DNA from: VXRD01 sp965242535
Lineage (GTDB): Bacteria > Latescibacterota > UBA2968
Assembly (NCBI GenBank): GCA_965242535.1
Contig: OZ251458.1
Location: 2,108,001 to 2,172,000 of the forward strand
Direction of reading: 5' to 3'
DNA: 64,000 bases
Below are positions 35,022 to 43,314 of this stretch, piece by piece. The notes beneath the pieces were generated by a model. The model was not told the DNA's origin. It did not search any database and saw nothing but the letters and a program-made list of their open reading frames with translations. Numbering within the stretch: the first letter of the stretch is position 1; every line of letters begins with the position of its first letter. The position numbers and the translations under genes are program-made.

Positions 35022-35570
35022 ATGGCGACGCGATTGCAAGAACACTACGAAAATGACGTGGTACCCGCGCTCATCGAGCGGTTCGGCTATAAGAATCGCA
35101 TGCAGGTGCCAAAAGTGGAAAAGGTCGTTTTGAACATGGGCGTTGGCGAAGCCGTTCTCAATGCGCGCGTGATCGAGAACGCAGTCGAGGATTTGACCCG
35201 CATTGCCGGGCAGCGGCCCTCCATTCGCAGGGCGCGGAAAGCCGTTTCAAATTTTAAGCTGCGACAGGGCATGCCCATCGGTTGCGCCGTCACCCTTCGC
35301 AGAACCCGCATGTACGAATTTCTCGACCGCTTTTTCAATTTTTCCGTGCCGCGCATCCGCGACTTTCGCGGGCTTTCAACGCGCTCATTCGACGGCCGGG
35401 GCAACTACACGGTCGGCATTCAGGAGCAGATCATTTTTCCCGAAATCAACTACGATCAAATCGACAAAATTCGCGGCCTCGATGTGACTTTGGTCACGAC
35501 GGCCTCTACCGATGAAGAGGCATTGGAATTGCTCAGCGGGATGGGCATGCCGTTTCAAAATCAAGGGTGA
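35022..35570 (+). CDS. rplE: 50S ribosomal protein L5
   Basis: 182 residues from ATG 35022 (MATRLQEHYENDVVPALIERF) after GAGG. An in-frame ATG at 35001 overlaps rplX. Conserved KVVLNMGVGEAV, RAVSNFKLRQGMPIG-like KAVSNFKLRQGMPIG and FPEINYDQID. L5 binds 5S rRNA. Confidence 0.97.
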   Translation: MATRLQEHYENDVVPALIERFGYKNRMQVPKVEKVVLNMGVGEAVLNARVIENAVEDLTRIAGQRPSIRRARKAVSNFKLRQGMPIGCAVTLRRTRMYEFLDRFFNFSVPRIRDFRGLSTRSFDGRGNYTVGIQEQIIFPEINYDQIDKIRGLDVTLVTTASTDEEALELLSGMGMPFQNQG

Positions 35571-35595
35571 ACAACACCAGAAGGTCAGGGCTGAT

Positions 35596-35781
35596 ATGGC
35601 AAAAAAATCCATGATTGCCAAAGCAAAACGCAAACAGAAATTTGCGGTTCGTCACTATAACCGATGCCACAGGTGCGGCAGGTCGCGCGGTTATTTGCGA
35701 AAATTCGGCGTTTGCCGCATCTGTTTCCGCGAGTTGGCACTCGCCGGCGAAATTCCCGGCGTGACAAAGGCGAGTTGGTAA
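35596..35781 (+). CDS. rpsN: 30S ribosomal protein S14, zinc-binding type
   Basis: 61 residues from ATG 35596 (MAKKSMIAKAKRK). Four cysteines (C24, C27, C40, C43; CHRC...CRIC) mark the zinc-containing short form, sometimes named type Z. S14 lies in the 30S head near S3 and S10. Confidence 0.97.
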   Translation: MAKKSMIAKAKRKQKFAVRHYNRCHRCGRSRGYLRKFGVCRICFRELALAGEIPGVTKASW

Positions 35782-35794
35782 GGGAGGGGCGATT

Positions 35795-36190
35795 ATGACG
35801 ACGGATCCGATTGCCGATATGTTGACTCGGGTGCGAAATGCGTGTCGCGCCGGACACCGCAAGGTGGATGTTCCGAGTTCGACGATGAAACGCGAGATCG
35901 CCCGCATTTTGAAAGAGCGCGGTTTCGTCCACAATTACGCGCATATCGAGGATAATAGGCAGGGGTATTTGCGCCTGTATCTCAAATACAGTTCCGACGA
36001 GGAAAGCGCGATTCAAGGCTTGAAGCGCGAAAGTCGCCCCGGTCTGAGAAAATACGTGGGCAAAGACGAAATTCCCCGCATCCTCAATGGCTTGGGCGTC
36101 GCCATTTTATCCACCTCAAAAGGCGTTTTGACAGATCGCGTTGCGCGCCGAGAAGGCGTTGGCGGCGAAGTGATTTGCAGCGTTTGGTAA
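35795..36190 (+). CDS. rpsH: 30S ribosomal protein S8
   Basis: 131 residues. MTTDPIADMLTRVRNACRAGH and the C-terminal VAILSTSKGVLTDRVARREGVGGEVICSVW fit S8. S8 binds central-domain 16S rRNA and is the spc-operon repressor in enterics. No matching mRNA site was identified here. Confidence 0.98.
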   Translation: MTTDPIADMLTRVRNACRAGHRKVDVPSSTMKREIARILKERGFVHNYAHIEDNRQGYLRLYLKYSSDEESAIQGLKRESRPGLRKYVGKDEIPRILNGLGVAILSTSKGVLTDRVARREGVGGEVICSVW

Positions 36191-36203
36191 GAAGGAGGGC
36201 GTC

Positions 36204-36770
36204 GTGTCTCGAATAGGTAAGCAGGCCATCGCAGTGCCCGGCGGTGTCGATGTGCAGATTGGGGATTCGCAAGCGCGAGTCACCGGCCCCAAGGGGGCGT
36301 TGGATGTGCCATTGCACCCGATCACGGCTGTGAGTCAAGAAAATGGCGCGATTTCCGTCACCGTGCAAGACCCCGAAGATCGAAAACACAAATCGCTTTG
36401 GGGCCTCACGCGCGCGTTGTTGGCAAATGCGGTTCAAGGCGTGACCGCGGGTTTCGAGAAGCGCCTGATCGTCGTGGGCGTGGGCTATCGCGCGGATATG
36501 AGAGGGAAAAATTTGGATCTCAACGTGGGGTTCAGCCATTCGGTCACGGTTGAAGCGCCGCAGGGGATTGAATTTAGCATTGATAACCCGCCATCTGACC
36601 CCGAAAATGCCCAAGCACTGGTTCGGGTCAGCGGCGCAGATAAAGAACTCGTGGGGCGCACAGCGGCGAATATCCGAAGTATCCGGCCTCCCGAACCGTA
36701 CAAGGGGAAGGGCATCCGTTATAGCGATGAATACGTGCGGCGCAAGGCGGGCAAGGCGGCAGTCAGTTAA
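36204..36770 (+). CDS. rplF: 50S ribosomal protein L6
   Basis: 188 residues from a GTG start with AAGGAGG upstream (SRIGKQAIAVPGGVDV follows), slightly longer than the usual ~178. C-terminal RPPEPYKGKGIRYSDEYVRRKAGKAA is the family signature. L6 lies near the sarcin-ricin loop. Confidence 0.97.
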   Translation: MSRIGKQAIAVPGGVDVQIGDSQARVTGPKGALDVPLHPITAVSQENGAISVTVQDPEDRKHKSLWGLTRALLANAVQGVTAGFEKRLIVVGVGYRADMRGKNLDLNVGFSHSVTVEAPQGIEFSIDNPPSDPENAQALVRVSGADKELVGRTAANIRSIRPPEPYKGKGIRYSDEYVRRKAGKAAVS

Positions 36771-36794
36771 ATTTTGAAATGGGTGAGTCGTTCG

Positions 36795-37163
36795 ATGTCA
36801 AACAAACAAACAAACAAAAAGAAGATGCACAAGCGTCGTCAGTTGCGGATCAGAAAGCGGCTCTTTGGAACAGCCGACCGCCCCCGCCTGACGGTTTTTC
36901 GCAGCCAAAAACACATCCATGCCCAATTGATCGACGACGCGAATGGGCGTTCACTGCTGGGCATTTCGTCGCATGGGCTTAGGGATCAGTTGCAAAATAT
37001 CGCGGGCAAATGCGATAAGAGCCGCGAGGTGGGCAAGGTTCTGGCAGACAAAGCGCGGGAAGCCGGTATTTCGCAGGTCGTTTTTGATCGCGCGGGGTAT
37101 CTCTATCACGGTCGCATCAAGGCACTGGCAGAAGGCGCGCGCGAGGGCGGGTTGAAATTTTAA
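36795..37163 (+). CDS. rplR: 50S ribosomal protein L18
   Basis: 122 residues from ATG 36795. The first codons are an AAAC-rich microsatellite encoding NKQTNKKK before the conserved core (RIRKRLFGTADRPRLTVFRSQKHIHAQ in pieces GTADRPRLTVFRS and HIHAQLIDD). C-terminal FDRAGYLYHGRIKALAEGAREGGL. It binds 5S rRNA. The low-complexity start is unusual. Confidence 0.96.
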   Translation: MSNKQTNKKKMHKRRQLRIRKRLFGTADRPRLTVFRSQKHIHAQLIDDANGRSLLGISSHGLRDQLQNIAGKCDKSREVGKVLADKAREAGISQVVFDRAGYLYHGRIKALAEGAREGGLKF

Positions 37164-37179
37164 TGTTAAGGAGCGGGTT

Positions 37180-37704
37180 TTGAGCAGAATTGAAGCCACG
37201 GGTTTAGACCTGACAGAGGTCGTCATCAACAACAGCATCAAGCGCGTGTCCCACGTCCGCAAGGGCGGGCGGCGTTTTGCTTTTAACGCGCTTTGCGTGG
37301 TCGGCGACAAAAAAGGCATTGTGGGCGTTGGGATGGGCAAAGCGGGCGATGTCTCTGAGGCCATTCGCAAAGCGACCGACGACGCCAAAAAGAATCTGGT
37401 GCGCGTGCCCGTTGTCGAAGGCACACTACCACACGAGGTTATCGGCCGGTTCGGCGCGTCCCGCGTTATGCTCAAACCCGCCGCGCCCGGTACGGGGATC
37501 ATCGCAGGCGGTGGCGTGCGTGCGGTTTTGGAATTGGCCGGGGTTCAAAATGTGTTGACGAAGTCCTTGGGTTCTCAAAATCCCCAAAATGCGGTCAAAG
37601 CCGCGATGGAGGGGTTGACGCGGCTGAAAGATGCGGGGATGTTTGCGCGATTGCGCGGCAGAGATGAATCCGAATTGATTTCGGTGCGAGGGCGGGATGG
37701 CTGA
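37180..37704 (+). CDS. rpsE: 30S ribosomal protein S5
   Basis: 174 residues from a TTG start with AAGGAG upstream. Double-stranded-RNA-binding part (VSHVRKGGRRFAFNALCVVGD in pieces) and PAAPGTGIIAGGGVRAVLELAG are conserved. S5 contributes to decoding accuracy. It overlaps rpmD by 8 nt. Confidence 0.97.
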   Translation: MSRIEATGLDLTEVVINNSIKRVSHVRKGGRRFAFNALCVVGDKKGIVGVGMGKAGDVSEAIRKATDDAKKNLVRVPVVEGTLPHEVIGRFGASRVMLKPAAPGTGIIAGGGVRAVLELAGVQNVLTKSLGSQNPQNAVKAAMEGLTRLKDAGMFARLRGRDESELISVRGRDG

Positions 37705-37897
37705 TCAAAAAACACTTCGGATTACGCAGGTTCGCAGCGCGATTAAGCGGCCGAAAAAACAACAGCGGACCTTGGATGCGCTGGGCATCCGCCGCATTCG
37801 GCATACTGTAGAACACAATGACTCGCCGCAGTTGCGCGGCATGCTGACGGTCGTCTCGCATCTGGTCGCCGTCGAAGAAATGGGAACGCAAAAATGA
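37697..37897 (+). CDS. rpmD: 50S ribosomal protein L30
   Basis: 66 residues: LRITQVRSAIKRPKKQQRTLDALGIRRI, in short LRITQVRSAI and TLDALGIRRI, typical of bacterial L30. It overlaps both neighbours (rpsE by 8 nt, rplO by 4 nt). Confidence 0.96.
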   Translation: MADQKTLRITQVRSAIKRPKKQQRTLDALGIRRIRHTVEHNDSPQLRGMLTVVSHLVAVEEMGTQK

Positions 37898-38358
37898 AAC
37901 TCGGAAATCTCTCGCCGCCCAAAGGGTCGAAGAAAAAAAAGAAACGCCTGGGCATTGGCCCTGGCTCTGGAACGGGCAAAACCGCGGGCAAGGGGCACAA
38001 AGGGCAACGGGCGCGGTCGGGGTCTAAGCGCAAAGCGTGGTTTGAGGGCGGGCAAATGCCCTTGCAGCAGCGCTTGCCCAAAATTGGGTTTAACAATCCC
38101 TTTCGCGTCGCGTACCAGATCGTCAACCTCGCGGATTTGGCTTCCCGAGAACTCTCTGGCGAGATTACGCCCGAAGTGCTCAAAGGCGCGGGTTTGATCG
38201 CCTCGGCAAAGCGGCCCGTGAAAATTTTGGGACGCGGCGAAATTTCCGTCCCCTTGCAGATTCGGGTTCAGGCGATGTCGGCTGCGGCTGCCAAAAAAGT
38301 TATCGCCGCAGGTGGAAGCGTTGACGTCACTGCCGGCGGCGCGGTCGAGACCGCCTGA
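37894..38358 (+). CDS. rplO: 50S ribosomal protein L15
   Basis: 154 residues. MKLGNLSPPKGSKKKKKRLGIGPGSGTGKTAGKGHKGQ in pieces (LGIGPGSGTGKTAGKGHKGQ), then FEGGQMPLQQRLPKIGF. A late 50S assembly protein. The ATG overlaps the rpmD stop. Confidence 0.97.
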   Translation: MKLGNLSPPKGSKKKKKRLGIGPGSGTGKTAGKGHKGQRARSGSKRKAWFEGGQMPLQQRLPKIGFNNPFRVAYQIVNLADLASRELSGEITPEVLKGAGLIASAKRPVKILGRGEISVPLQIRVQAMSAAAAKKVIAAGGSVDVTAGGAVETA

Positions 38359-38381
38359 TCGCAGGTGAAAGGAAGTGGGCT

Positions 38382-39722
38382 TTGCTCGAGAGTGTCAAAA
38401 GCGTTTTTAAGATCCCAGAACTGCGGAACAAGGTGTTGTTCACGCTGGGTATTTTGGCGATTTATCGCTTGGGTGGGCAGATTCCCATTCCGGGCATAGA
38501 TCGGGTCGCGCTCGGCGAGTTCTTCGCAGGCACCACGCAGACCATTTTCGGCCTCTACGACATGTTCGTGGGCGGGGCATTTACCCGTGCGACCGTGTTC
38601 GCGCTGGGGATTATGCCCTATATCAGCGCGTCCATTATTTTTCAGTTGATGGGGGCTGTGGTGCCCTCATTGCAAAAGTTGCAAAAAGAGGGCGAGGCCG
38701 GGCGCAAGAAGATCATTCAATACACGCGGTACGGCACGGTCGCCTTAGCTGCGGCGCAGTCGTTGGGCGTGAGCTTTTTTTTGGAAAGTCTCCAATCTCC
38801 GTCGACCGGGCTTCCGGTCGTGCTCTATTCCGGGTGGAGTTTCCGGCTGTTGACGGTTTTGACCATTACCGCAGGCACCGTGTTTATTATGTGGCTCGGC
38901 GAGCAGATCGACGCACACGGCATTGGCAACGGGATGTCGTTGCTCATTTTTATCGGCATCATCGCGGCATTGCCCTTTGTCGTGCGGCAGGAGTATCGAG
39001 ATTTTGTGACCAATGACAAGGCCATTTTGATCGAGATCGCCGTTTTGGTTATCGTCGTTGCACTGACCGCGCTGGTGGTGTTGATCACGCAGGGCACGCG
39101 CAAAATTCCGGTACAATACGCCAAGCGCGTGGTCGGGCGGCGCGTCTATGGCGGGCAAAGCACGCACATCCCGCTCAAAGTCAATACGTCTGGCGTGATG
39201 CCCATTATTTTTGCACAGGCCATTATGTTTTTGCCCGCGACAATGGCCGGGTTTGCCCCGAACAACGAATTTATGCAAAATTTCGCGTCTGCATTTACGC
39301 CGAGTATGTCGTGGGTGTCGTTGCCCTATTGGTCGATTTACTCCTTGCTCGTGATTTTCTTCGCTTATTTTTATACGGCCATCGTGTTTAATCCGATTGA
39401 TCTGGCCGACAACATGAAACGCCAGGGCGGGTTTATTCCCGGGGTGAGGCCGGGCAAGCGCACGTCTGATTTTATCGACCGGGTGCTCACGCGGATCAAC
39501 ATGCCCGGCTCGATTTTTTTGGCCGCTATCGCGGTCGGCCCCTACTTCATCATCAATTCCATGGGGGTGCATCCGGGCCTCGAACAAGTGTTTGGCGGCA
39601 CGGGGTTGTTGATCATGGTCGGCGTGGCACTCGACACCTTGCAACAGGTCGAATCGCATTTGCTGATGCGCCACTACGATGGGTTTATGAAAAAGGGCCG
39701 CATTCGCGGGCGCCGCGCATGA
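38382..39722 (+). CDS. secY: Preprotein translocase subunit SecY
   Basis: 446 residues, ten transmembrane helices. TTG start at 38382 with AAAGGAAG upstream. Conserved GGQIPIPGID plug-region entry, MPYISASIIFQL, KVNTSGVMPIIFA and NPIDLADNMKRQGGFIPGVRPG. Forms the protein-conducting channel with the SecE encoded at 14170. Unlike many bacteria, no adk or map gene follows. rpmJ comes 24 bp later. Confidence 0.98.
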   Translation: MLESVKSVFKIPELRNKVLFTLGILAIYRLGGQIPIPGIDRVALGEFFAGTTQTIFGLYDMFVGGAFTRATVFALGIMPYISASIIFQLMGAVVPSLQKLQKEGEAGRKKIIQYTRYGTVALAAAQSLGVSFFLESLQSPSTGLPVVLYSGWSFRLLTVLTITAGTVFIMWLGEQIDAHGIGNGMSLLIFIGIIAALPFVVRQEYRDFVTNDKAILIEIAVLVIVVALTALVVLITQGTRKIPVQYAKRVVGRRVYGGQSTHIPLKVNTSGVMPIIFAQAIMFLPATMAGFAPNNEFMQNFASAFTPSMSWVSLPYWSIYSLLVIFFAYFYTAIVFNPIDLADNMKRQGGFIPGVRPGKRTSDFIDRVLTRINMPGSIFLAAIAVGPYFIINSMGVHPGLEQVFGGTGLLIMVGVALDTLQQVESHLLMRHYDGFMKKGRIRGRRA

Positions 39723-39746
39723 CAGCCAACACGCTGGAGATTTGTC

Positions 39747-39863
39747 ATGAAAGTCCAATCATCTGTTCGCCGTCGTTGCAACCACTGCAAGATCATTCGC
39801 CGCCGCGGCGTTGTGCGCGTGATTTGCAAAGCCAATCCGCGGCACAAACAACGACAGGGCTAA
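39747..39863 (+). CDS. rpmJ: 50S ribosomal protein L36
   Basis: 38 residues, MKVQSSVRRRCNHCKIIRRR then GVVRVICKANPRHKQRQG. Zinc ligands C11, C14, C27 and H33 are all present, so this is the zinc-containing form. It is shorter than the usual ORF cut-off. Lies 19 bp before rpsM. Confidence 0.97.
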   Translation: MKVQSSVRRRCNHCKIIRRRGVVRVICKANPRHKQRQG

Positions 39864-39882
39864 CCACAGGAGACGCAATCGC

Positions 39883-40257
39883 ATGGCCCGAATTGCAGGT
39901 GTAGATATTCCCAGGGAAAAGCGCGTGGAAGTCGCGTTGACGTACATTTTGGGCATTGGGTTGAGCACGTCGCAAAAAATTCTGACGCAGACGCGAATTT
40001 CGCCCGATACGCGCGTGGATGCTTTGACGGACGAGGAAGTCGCCAAATTGCGCTCGGTCGTCGAAGGCCAATACAAAGTTGAAGGCAACCTGCGAAGCGA
40101 AGTTGCCATGAACATCAAGCGATTGATGGATATCGGGTGCTATCGCGGGTTGCGCTGGCGTCGCGGCTTGCCAGTGCGAGGTCAGCGGACGCGCACCAAT
40201 GCCAGAACGCGCAAAGGCCCCAAGCCCGGGATTGGCAGCCGCAGGCGGAGCGGGTAA
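39883..40257 (+). CDS. rpsM: 30S ribosomal protein S13
   Basis: 124 residues. MARIAGVDIPREKRVEVALTYILGIG and LPVRGQRTRTNARTRKGP are diagnostic. It contacts the 50S head bridge and P-site tRNA. GGAG precedes the ATG. Confidence 0.98.
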   Translation: MARIAGVDIPREKRVEVALTYILGIGLSTSQKILTQTRISPDTRVDALTDEEVAKLRSVVEGQYKVEGNLRSEVAMNIKRLMDIGCYRGLRWRRGLPVRGQRTRTNARTRKGPKPGIGSRRRSG

Positions 40258-40277
40258 TCAAACAAAGGAGGAGTCGT

Positions 40278-40661
40278 TTGCCACCGAGAAGAGGGAGACG
40301 ACGGAGCAGACGGATCGAGGCCAATGGCGTCGCCCACGTCAATGCGAGTTTTAACAATACCATCGTGACGCTGACCGACCGCGACGGCAAGGTCATTTCG
40401 TGGTCATCCACCGGCAAAGTCGGGTTTAAGGGATCGAGAAAGAGCACGCCTTACGCCGCTCAGTTGGCCGCGACCGATGCGGCCCGCGAGGCCATGGCAC
40501 TGGGGTTGCGCCGGGTGGAAGTGTGGGTCAAGGGCCCCGGGGTCGGGCGAGAAGCGGCCGTGCGATCCTTGCAGGGTGCGGGATTGGAAATTTCCGCGAT
40601 CAAAGACGTCACGCCCATTCCACACAATGGATGCCGCCCGCCCAAGCGACGGCGCGTTTAA
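40278..40661 (+). CDS. rpsK: 30S ribosomal protein S11
   Basis: 127 residues from TTG 40278 with AAAGGAGGA upstream. Upstream in-frame sequence overlaps rpsM. HVNASFNNTIVTLTDRDGKVI and TPIPHNGCRPPKRRRV identify S11, part of the mRNA exit platform. Confidence 0.97.
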   Translation: MPPRRGRRRSRRIEANGVAHVNASFNNTIVTLTDRDGKVISWSSTGKVGFKGSRKSTPYAAQLAATDAAREAMALGLRRVEVWVKGPGVGREAAVRSLQGAGLEISAIKDVTPIPHNGCRPPKRRRV

Positions 40662-40683
40662 CCAAAGAAACAGGAGATATTGC

Positions 40684-41313
40684 ATGGCGAGATACACTGG
40701 CCCAAGTTGCAAATTGTGTCGCAGAGAAGGCATGAAATTGTTTCTCAAAGGCGCGCGTTGCCACATGGACAAATGTTCGTTTGACCGACGCAGTTACGCG
40801 CCCGGCATGCACGGGCAGAACACGCGCCGCAAGCCTTCGGAATACGCGCTTCAGCTCCGCGAGAAGCAAAAAACCAAGCGCATCTACGGGGTGCTGGAAA
40901 ACCAATTTCGCACGTATTATTCCAAAGCCGCTCGCAAAAAGGGCGTGACGGGCGAGTTGCTTTTGCAGATGCTCGAATGCCGGCTCGACAACCTGATCTA
41001 CCGCTTGGGCTTCGCGCCATCCCGAAAATCCGCGCGCCAACTCGTGCGGCATCGGCACATTGCGGTCAATGGTCGCACCGTGGATATTCCCTCGTTTCAG
41101 GTTTCCCCGGGCGATACGGTGCAGGTGCGCGAAAAGAGCCGCCAGTTGCAGCTCATTCACGATTCGCTCAAGCGCGCGGGCGACGCGGGTCAAGCGGCGT
41201 GGTTTTCGGTCGATAAGGTGAATTTGAGCGGCACGCTCGTCGAATATCCAAAGCGCGACGCCATTCCCACGCCGGTCGAAGAGCAACTCATCGTCGAGCT
41301 TTACTCCAAGTAA
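40684..41313 (+). CDS. rpsD: 30S ribosomal protein S4
   Basis: 209 residues from ATG 40684. Cysteines C9, C12, C26 and C31 indicate a zinc-binding N-terminus. The S4 RNA-binding fold is seen in LDNLIYRLGFAPSRKSARQLVRH. It is an assembly initiator and, in many bacteria, repressor of the alpha operon. Confidence 0.98.
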   Translation: MARYTGPSCKLCRREGMKLFLKGARCHMDKCSFDRRSYAPGMHGQNTRRKPSEYALQLREKQKTKRIYGVLENQFRTYYSKAARKKGVTGELLLQMLECRLDNLIYRLGFAPSRKSARQLVRHRHIAVNGRTVDIPSFQVSPGDTVQVREKSRQLQLIHDSLKRAGDAGQAAWFSVDKVNLSGTLVEYPKRDAIPTPVEEQLIVELYSK

Positions 41314-41336
41314 GAGACGCACAACAGGAGTTTTTG

Positions 41337-42353
41337 ATGGAAGAGAAAAATTTTCAGATGCCTCGATCCGTGCAGATCGACGACGAAAGTCTGCGCGACG
41401 ATCACGGCTTGTTCAGTGTGCAACCCCTCGAGCGCGGGTTTGGTTCAACACTCGGCAATGCCCTGCGCCGCGTTTTGCTTTCCTCTATTGAAGGAGCCGC
41501 TGTCAAGGCAGTGAAAATTGAAGGGATTCAGCACGAGTTCACCGTGGTCGAGGGCGTGGTCGAGGATGTGACGGAGATCGTTTTGAATCTCAAAGAGGTC
41601 TGTCTGCGCGTGCATGGCGATGAAGACAAGTTGCTGTACGTGAAGAAGGAAGGCCCGGGCGCGCTCACGGCCGGGGATTTGCAAGTCGATGCCGATATCG
41701 AGGTGATGAATCCCGACCTGCATATCGCAACGCTGGACAAAGATGGCGTGCTCGACATGGAGATCACCGTCGGCAATGGCAGGGGCTACGTGCTGGCCGA
41801 TGCGAACAAACATGCGGATCAGCCGATGGGCACCATTGCGTTGGACGCGGCTTTTTCGCCGATTCGCAAAGTGCATTACGAGGTCGATAACGCGCGCGTG
41901 GGGCAACAGACCGACTACGACAAACTTTCTCTGGAAGTTTGGACAAACAGCGTCGTGCGGCCAGACGATGCCGTGTCGCGTGCCGCGAGGATCTTGAAAG
42001 ACCATCTCGATCTGTTTATCCACTTAGAAGAAGAGGCCGAAGAAGAACCCGAGAAAATCATCGACGAGGAAACGCGGCGCATAGCAAAGTTGCTCAATAT
42101 GCCGGTGGAGGAATTGGAGTTGTCGGTGCGGTCGGCCAACTGTCTGAAAGCGGCCCGTATTGTCACCATCGAAGATCTCGTGCAGAAAACGGAAAACGAG
42201 ATGCTCAAGTTCCGCAATTTTGGGCGCAAATCACTCAATGAACTGACCGCGATTCTCGAAAGTTATGGCCTTGCTTTCGGCTTTGATGTAACCGATTATC
42301 AAGGCATCGCGGATCGGGATGATCACATCTCGATTTTGGATGACGATTATTAG
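41337..42353 (+). CDS. rpoA: DNA-directed RNA polymerase subunit alpha
   Basis: 338 residues from ATG 41337 (MEEKNFQMPRSVQIDDES) after CAGGAG. N-terminal assembly domain (PLERGFGSTLGNALRRVLLSSIEGAAV in pieces GFGSTLGNALRRVLLSS). C-terminal helix-hairpin domain (ELSVRSANCLKAARIVTIEDLV, GRKSLNELTAILESYGL) that contacts UP elements and activators. Confidence 0.98.
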   Translation: MEEKNFQMPRSVQIDDESLRDDHGLFSVQPLERGFGSTLGNALRRVLLSSIEGAAVKAVKIEGIQHEFTVVEGVVEDVTEIVLNLKEVCLRVHGDEDKLLYVKKEGPGALTAGDLQVDADIEVMNPDLHIATLDKDGVLDMEITVGNGRGYVLADANKHADQPMGTIALDAAFSPIRKVHYEVDNARVGQQTDYDKLSLEVWTNSVVRPDDAVSRAARILKDHLDLFIHLEEEAEEEPEKIIDEETRRIAKLLNMPVEELELSVRSANCLKAARIVTIEDLVQKTENEMLKFRNFGRKSLNELTAILESYGLAFGFDVTDYQGIADRDDHISILDDDY

Positions 42354-42363
42354 CGAGGAAACC

Positions 42364-42795
42364 ATGAGGCACGGAAAACGAGGCCGCAAGTTGGGCCGTA
42401 CCGCGAGCCATAAAAGGGCCATGCTCAACAACATGGCGACCTCCCTGTTCGACAATGGCAAAGTTCGCACCACATTGCCCAAGGCCAAGGAATTGCGCGG
42501 CGTTGCCGAGCGGTTGATCTCTTTTGCCAAGCGCGGCGACTTGCACGCTCGGCGCCAGGTGTTGCGGCGCATTCAGAACAAGGTGGTGGTCACCAAGTTG
42601 TTCGACGAGATCGGCCCTTCATTTGCCGACCGCAACGGCGGGTACACGCGCATTTTTAAGCTCGGCCCCAGGCGCGGTGACAATAGCGAATTGTGCTTGA
42701 TCGAGCTCGTAACCGATGGCGTCCGTTCCGATGATGCGGAAATCGCAACACAAGACGAGACGGAGGGCCCCAAAGAGGACGCGAGAGACGCTTGA
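42364..42795 (+). CDS. rplQ: 50S ribosomal protein L17
   Basis: 143 residues from ATG 42364 (MRHGKRGRKLGRTASHKRAMLNN). The core ends near RRGDNSELCLIELV. About 25 further residues form an acidic tail (DDAEIATQDETEGPKEDARDA in pieces), longer than in E. coli. Last gene of the cluster before a strong terminator. Confidence 0.97.
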   Translation: MRHGKRGRKLGRTASHKRAMLNNMATSLFDNGKVRTTLPKAKELRGVAERLISFAKRGDLHARRQVLRRIQNKVVVTKLFDEIGPSFADRNGGYTRIFKLGPRRGDNSELCLIELVTDGVRSDDAEIATQDETEGPKEDARDA

Positions 42796-42814
42796 CTTTG
42801 TGCAGGCATTTTTT

Positions 42815-42850
42815 AAGGGCAAATCGAACGAACGATTTGCCCTTTTTTTC
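42815..42850 (+). terminator. Terminator of the ribosomal-protein cluster
   Basis: 12-bp perfect stem AAGGGCAAATCG / CGATTTGCCCTT with a six-base loop, followed by TTTTT. It lies 19 bp after the rplQ stop. Confidence 0.9.
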
Positions 42851-42870
42851 GTTTATTTTATGATTGCCAC

Positions 42871-43242
42871 TTTTCAAGAGCGTGCCGGATGTGATGCCGT
42901 ACATCAAATAAGCCATCGCCCCTGCCATCTTCAAAACCTCCTCAACGAAAGCCATCAGGCACAGCGCGTAAGTCCGTCTCGCAACCAACATCCTTGTTGC
43001 AACCCACTTCGCAGGCCAACGCATGTCGTTCTATTACAAAAGCGCTTTGCGCTGTGCTAGCCCCTCGGCGCATGAGAGCGGCATTTTTTGCCTACTTTTT
43101 TTTGCTGTTGAAAAAAAGTAGGTCGCCGAAGGCATCGGAGGCAACCCACGATGCTTTAGGACCAAACGTTTTAGAAAAGCGAGCAATATCGTTGCTGAGT
43201 TGTGCGTATCAAAATTGAGAATAACTAAATTTACAGAGTACT
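42871..43242 (+). repeat. Dispersed ~400-bp repeat, copy 3
   Basis: Closely matches 8593-8994 apart from lacking the ~28-bp AACTGC/GCAGTT piece. Contains the CTACTTTTTTT/AAAAAAAGTAG hairpin near 43093-43122 and the intact CTTTAGGACC block that is the empty site for MITE copy A. Confidence 0.9.
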
Positions 43243-43262
43243 GAATGGCATCGCTTCAGCAC

Positions 43263-43296
43263 AAAAAAAAGGCGACAGTGTACCTGTCGCCTTTTT
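43263..43296 (-). terminator. greA terminator (bidirectional)
   Basis: GGCGACAG (43271-43278) and CTGTCGCC (43284-43291) around TGTAC, flanked by A and T runs on both strands. 19 bp beyond the greA stop. Confidence 0.85.
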
Positions 43297-43314
43297 AATT
43301 TTAATGGGAGAAAC

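Larger units (their letters stand above)
42851..43314. repeat. Gene-free region with dispersed repeat copy 3
   Basis: Holds repeat copy 3 (42871-43242) and the greA terminator. A minus-strand frame of 122 codons here is not conserved in the other copies, whose length differences shift the frame. Confidence 0.8.

Noticed and set aside
42656..43024. Minus-strand frame in repeat copy 3 (contains MAFVEEVLKMAG)
   Set aside because: Copy 2 differs by a non-multiple-of-3 length in the same part, so the frame is not conserved and is probably not coding.
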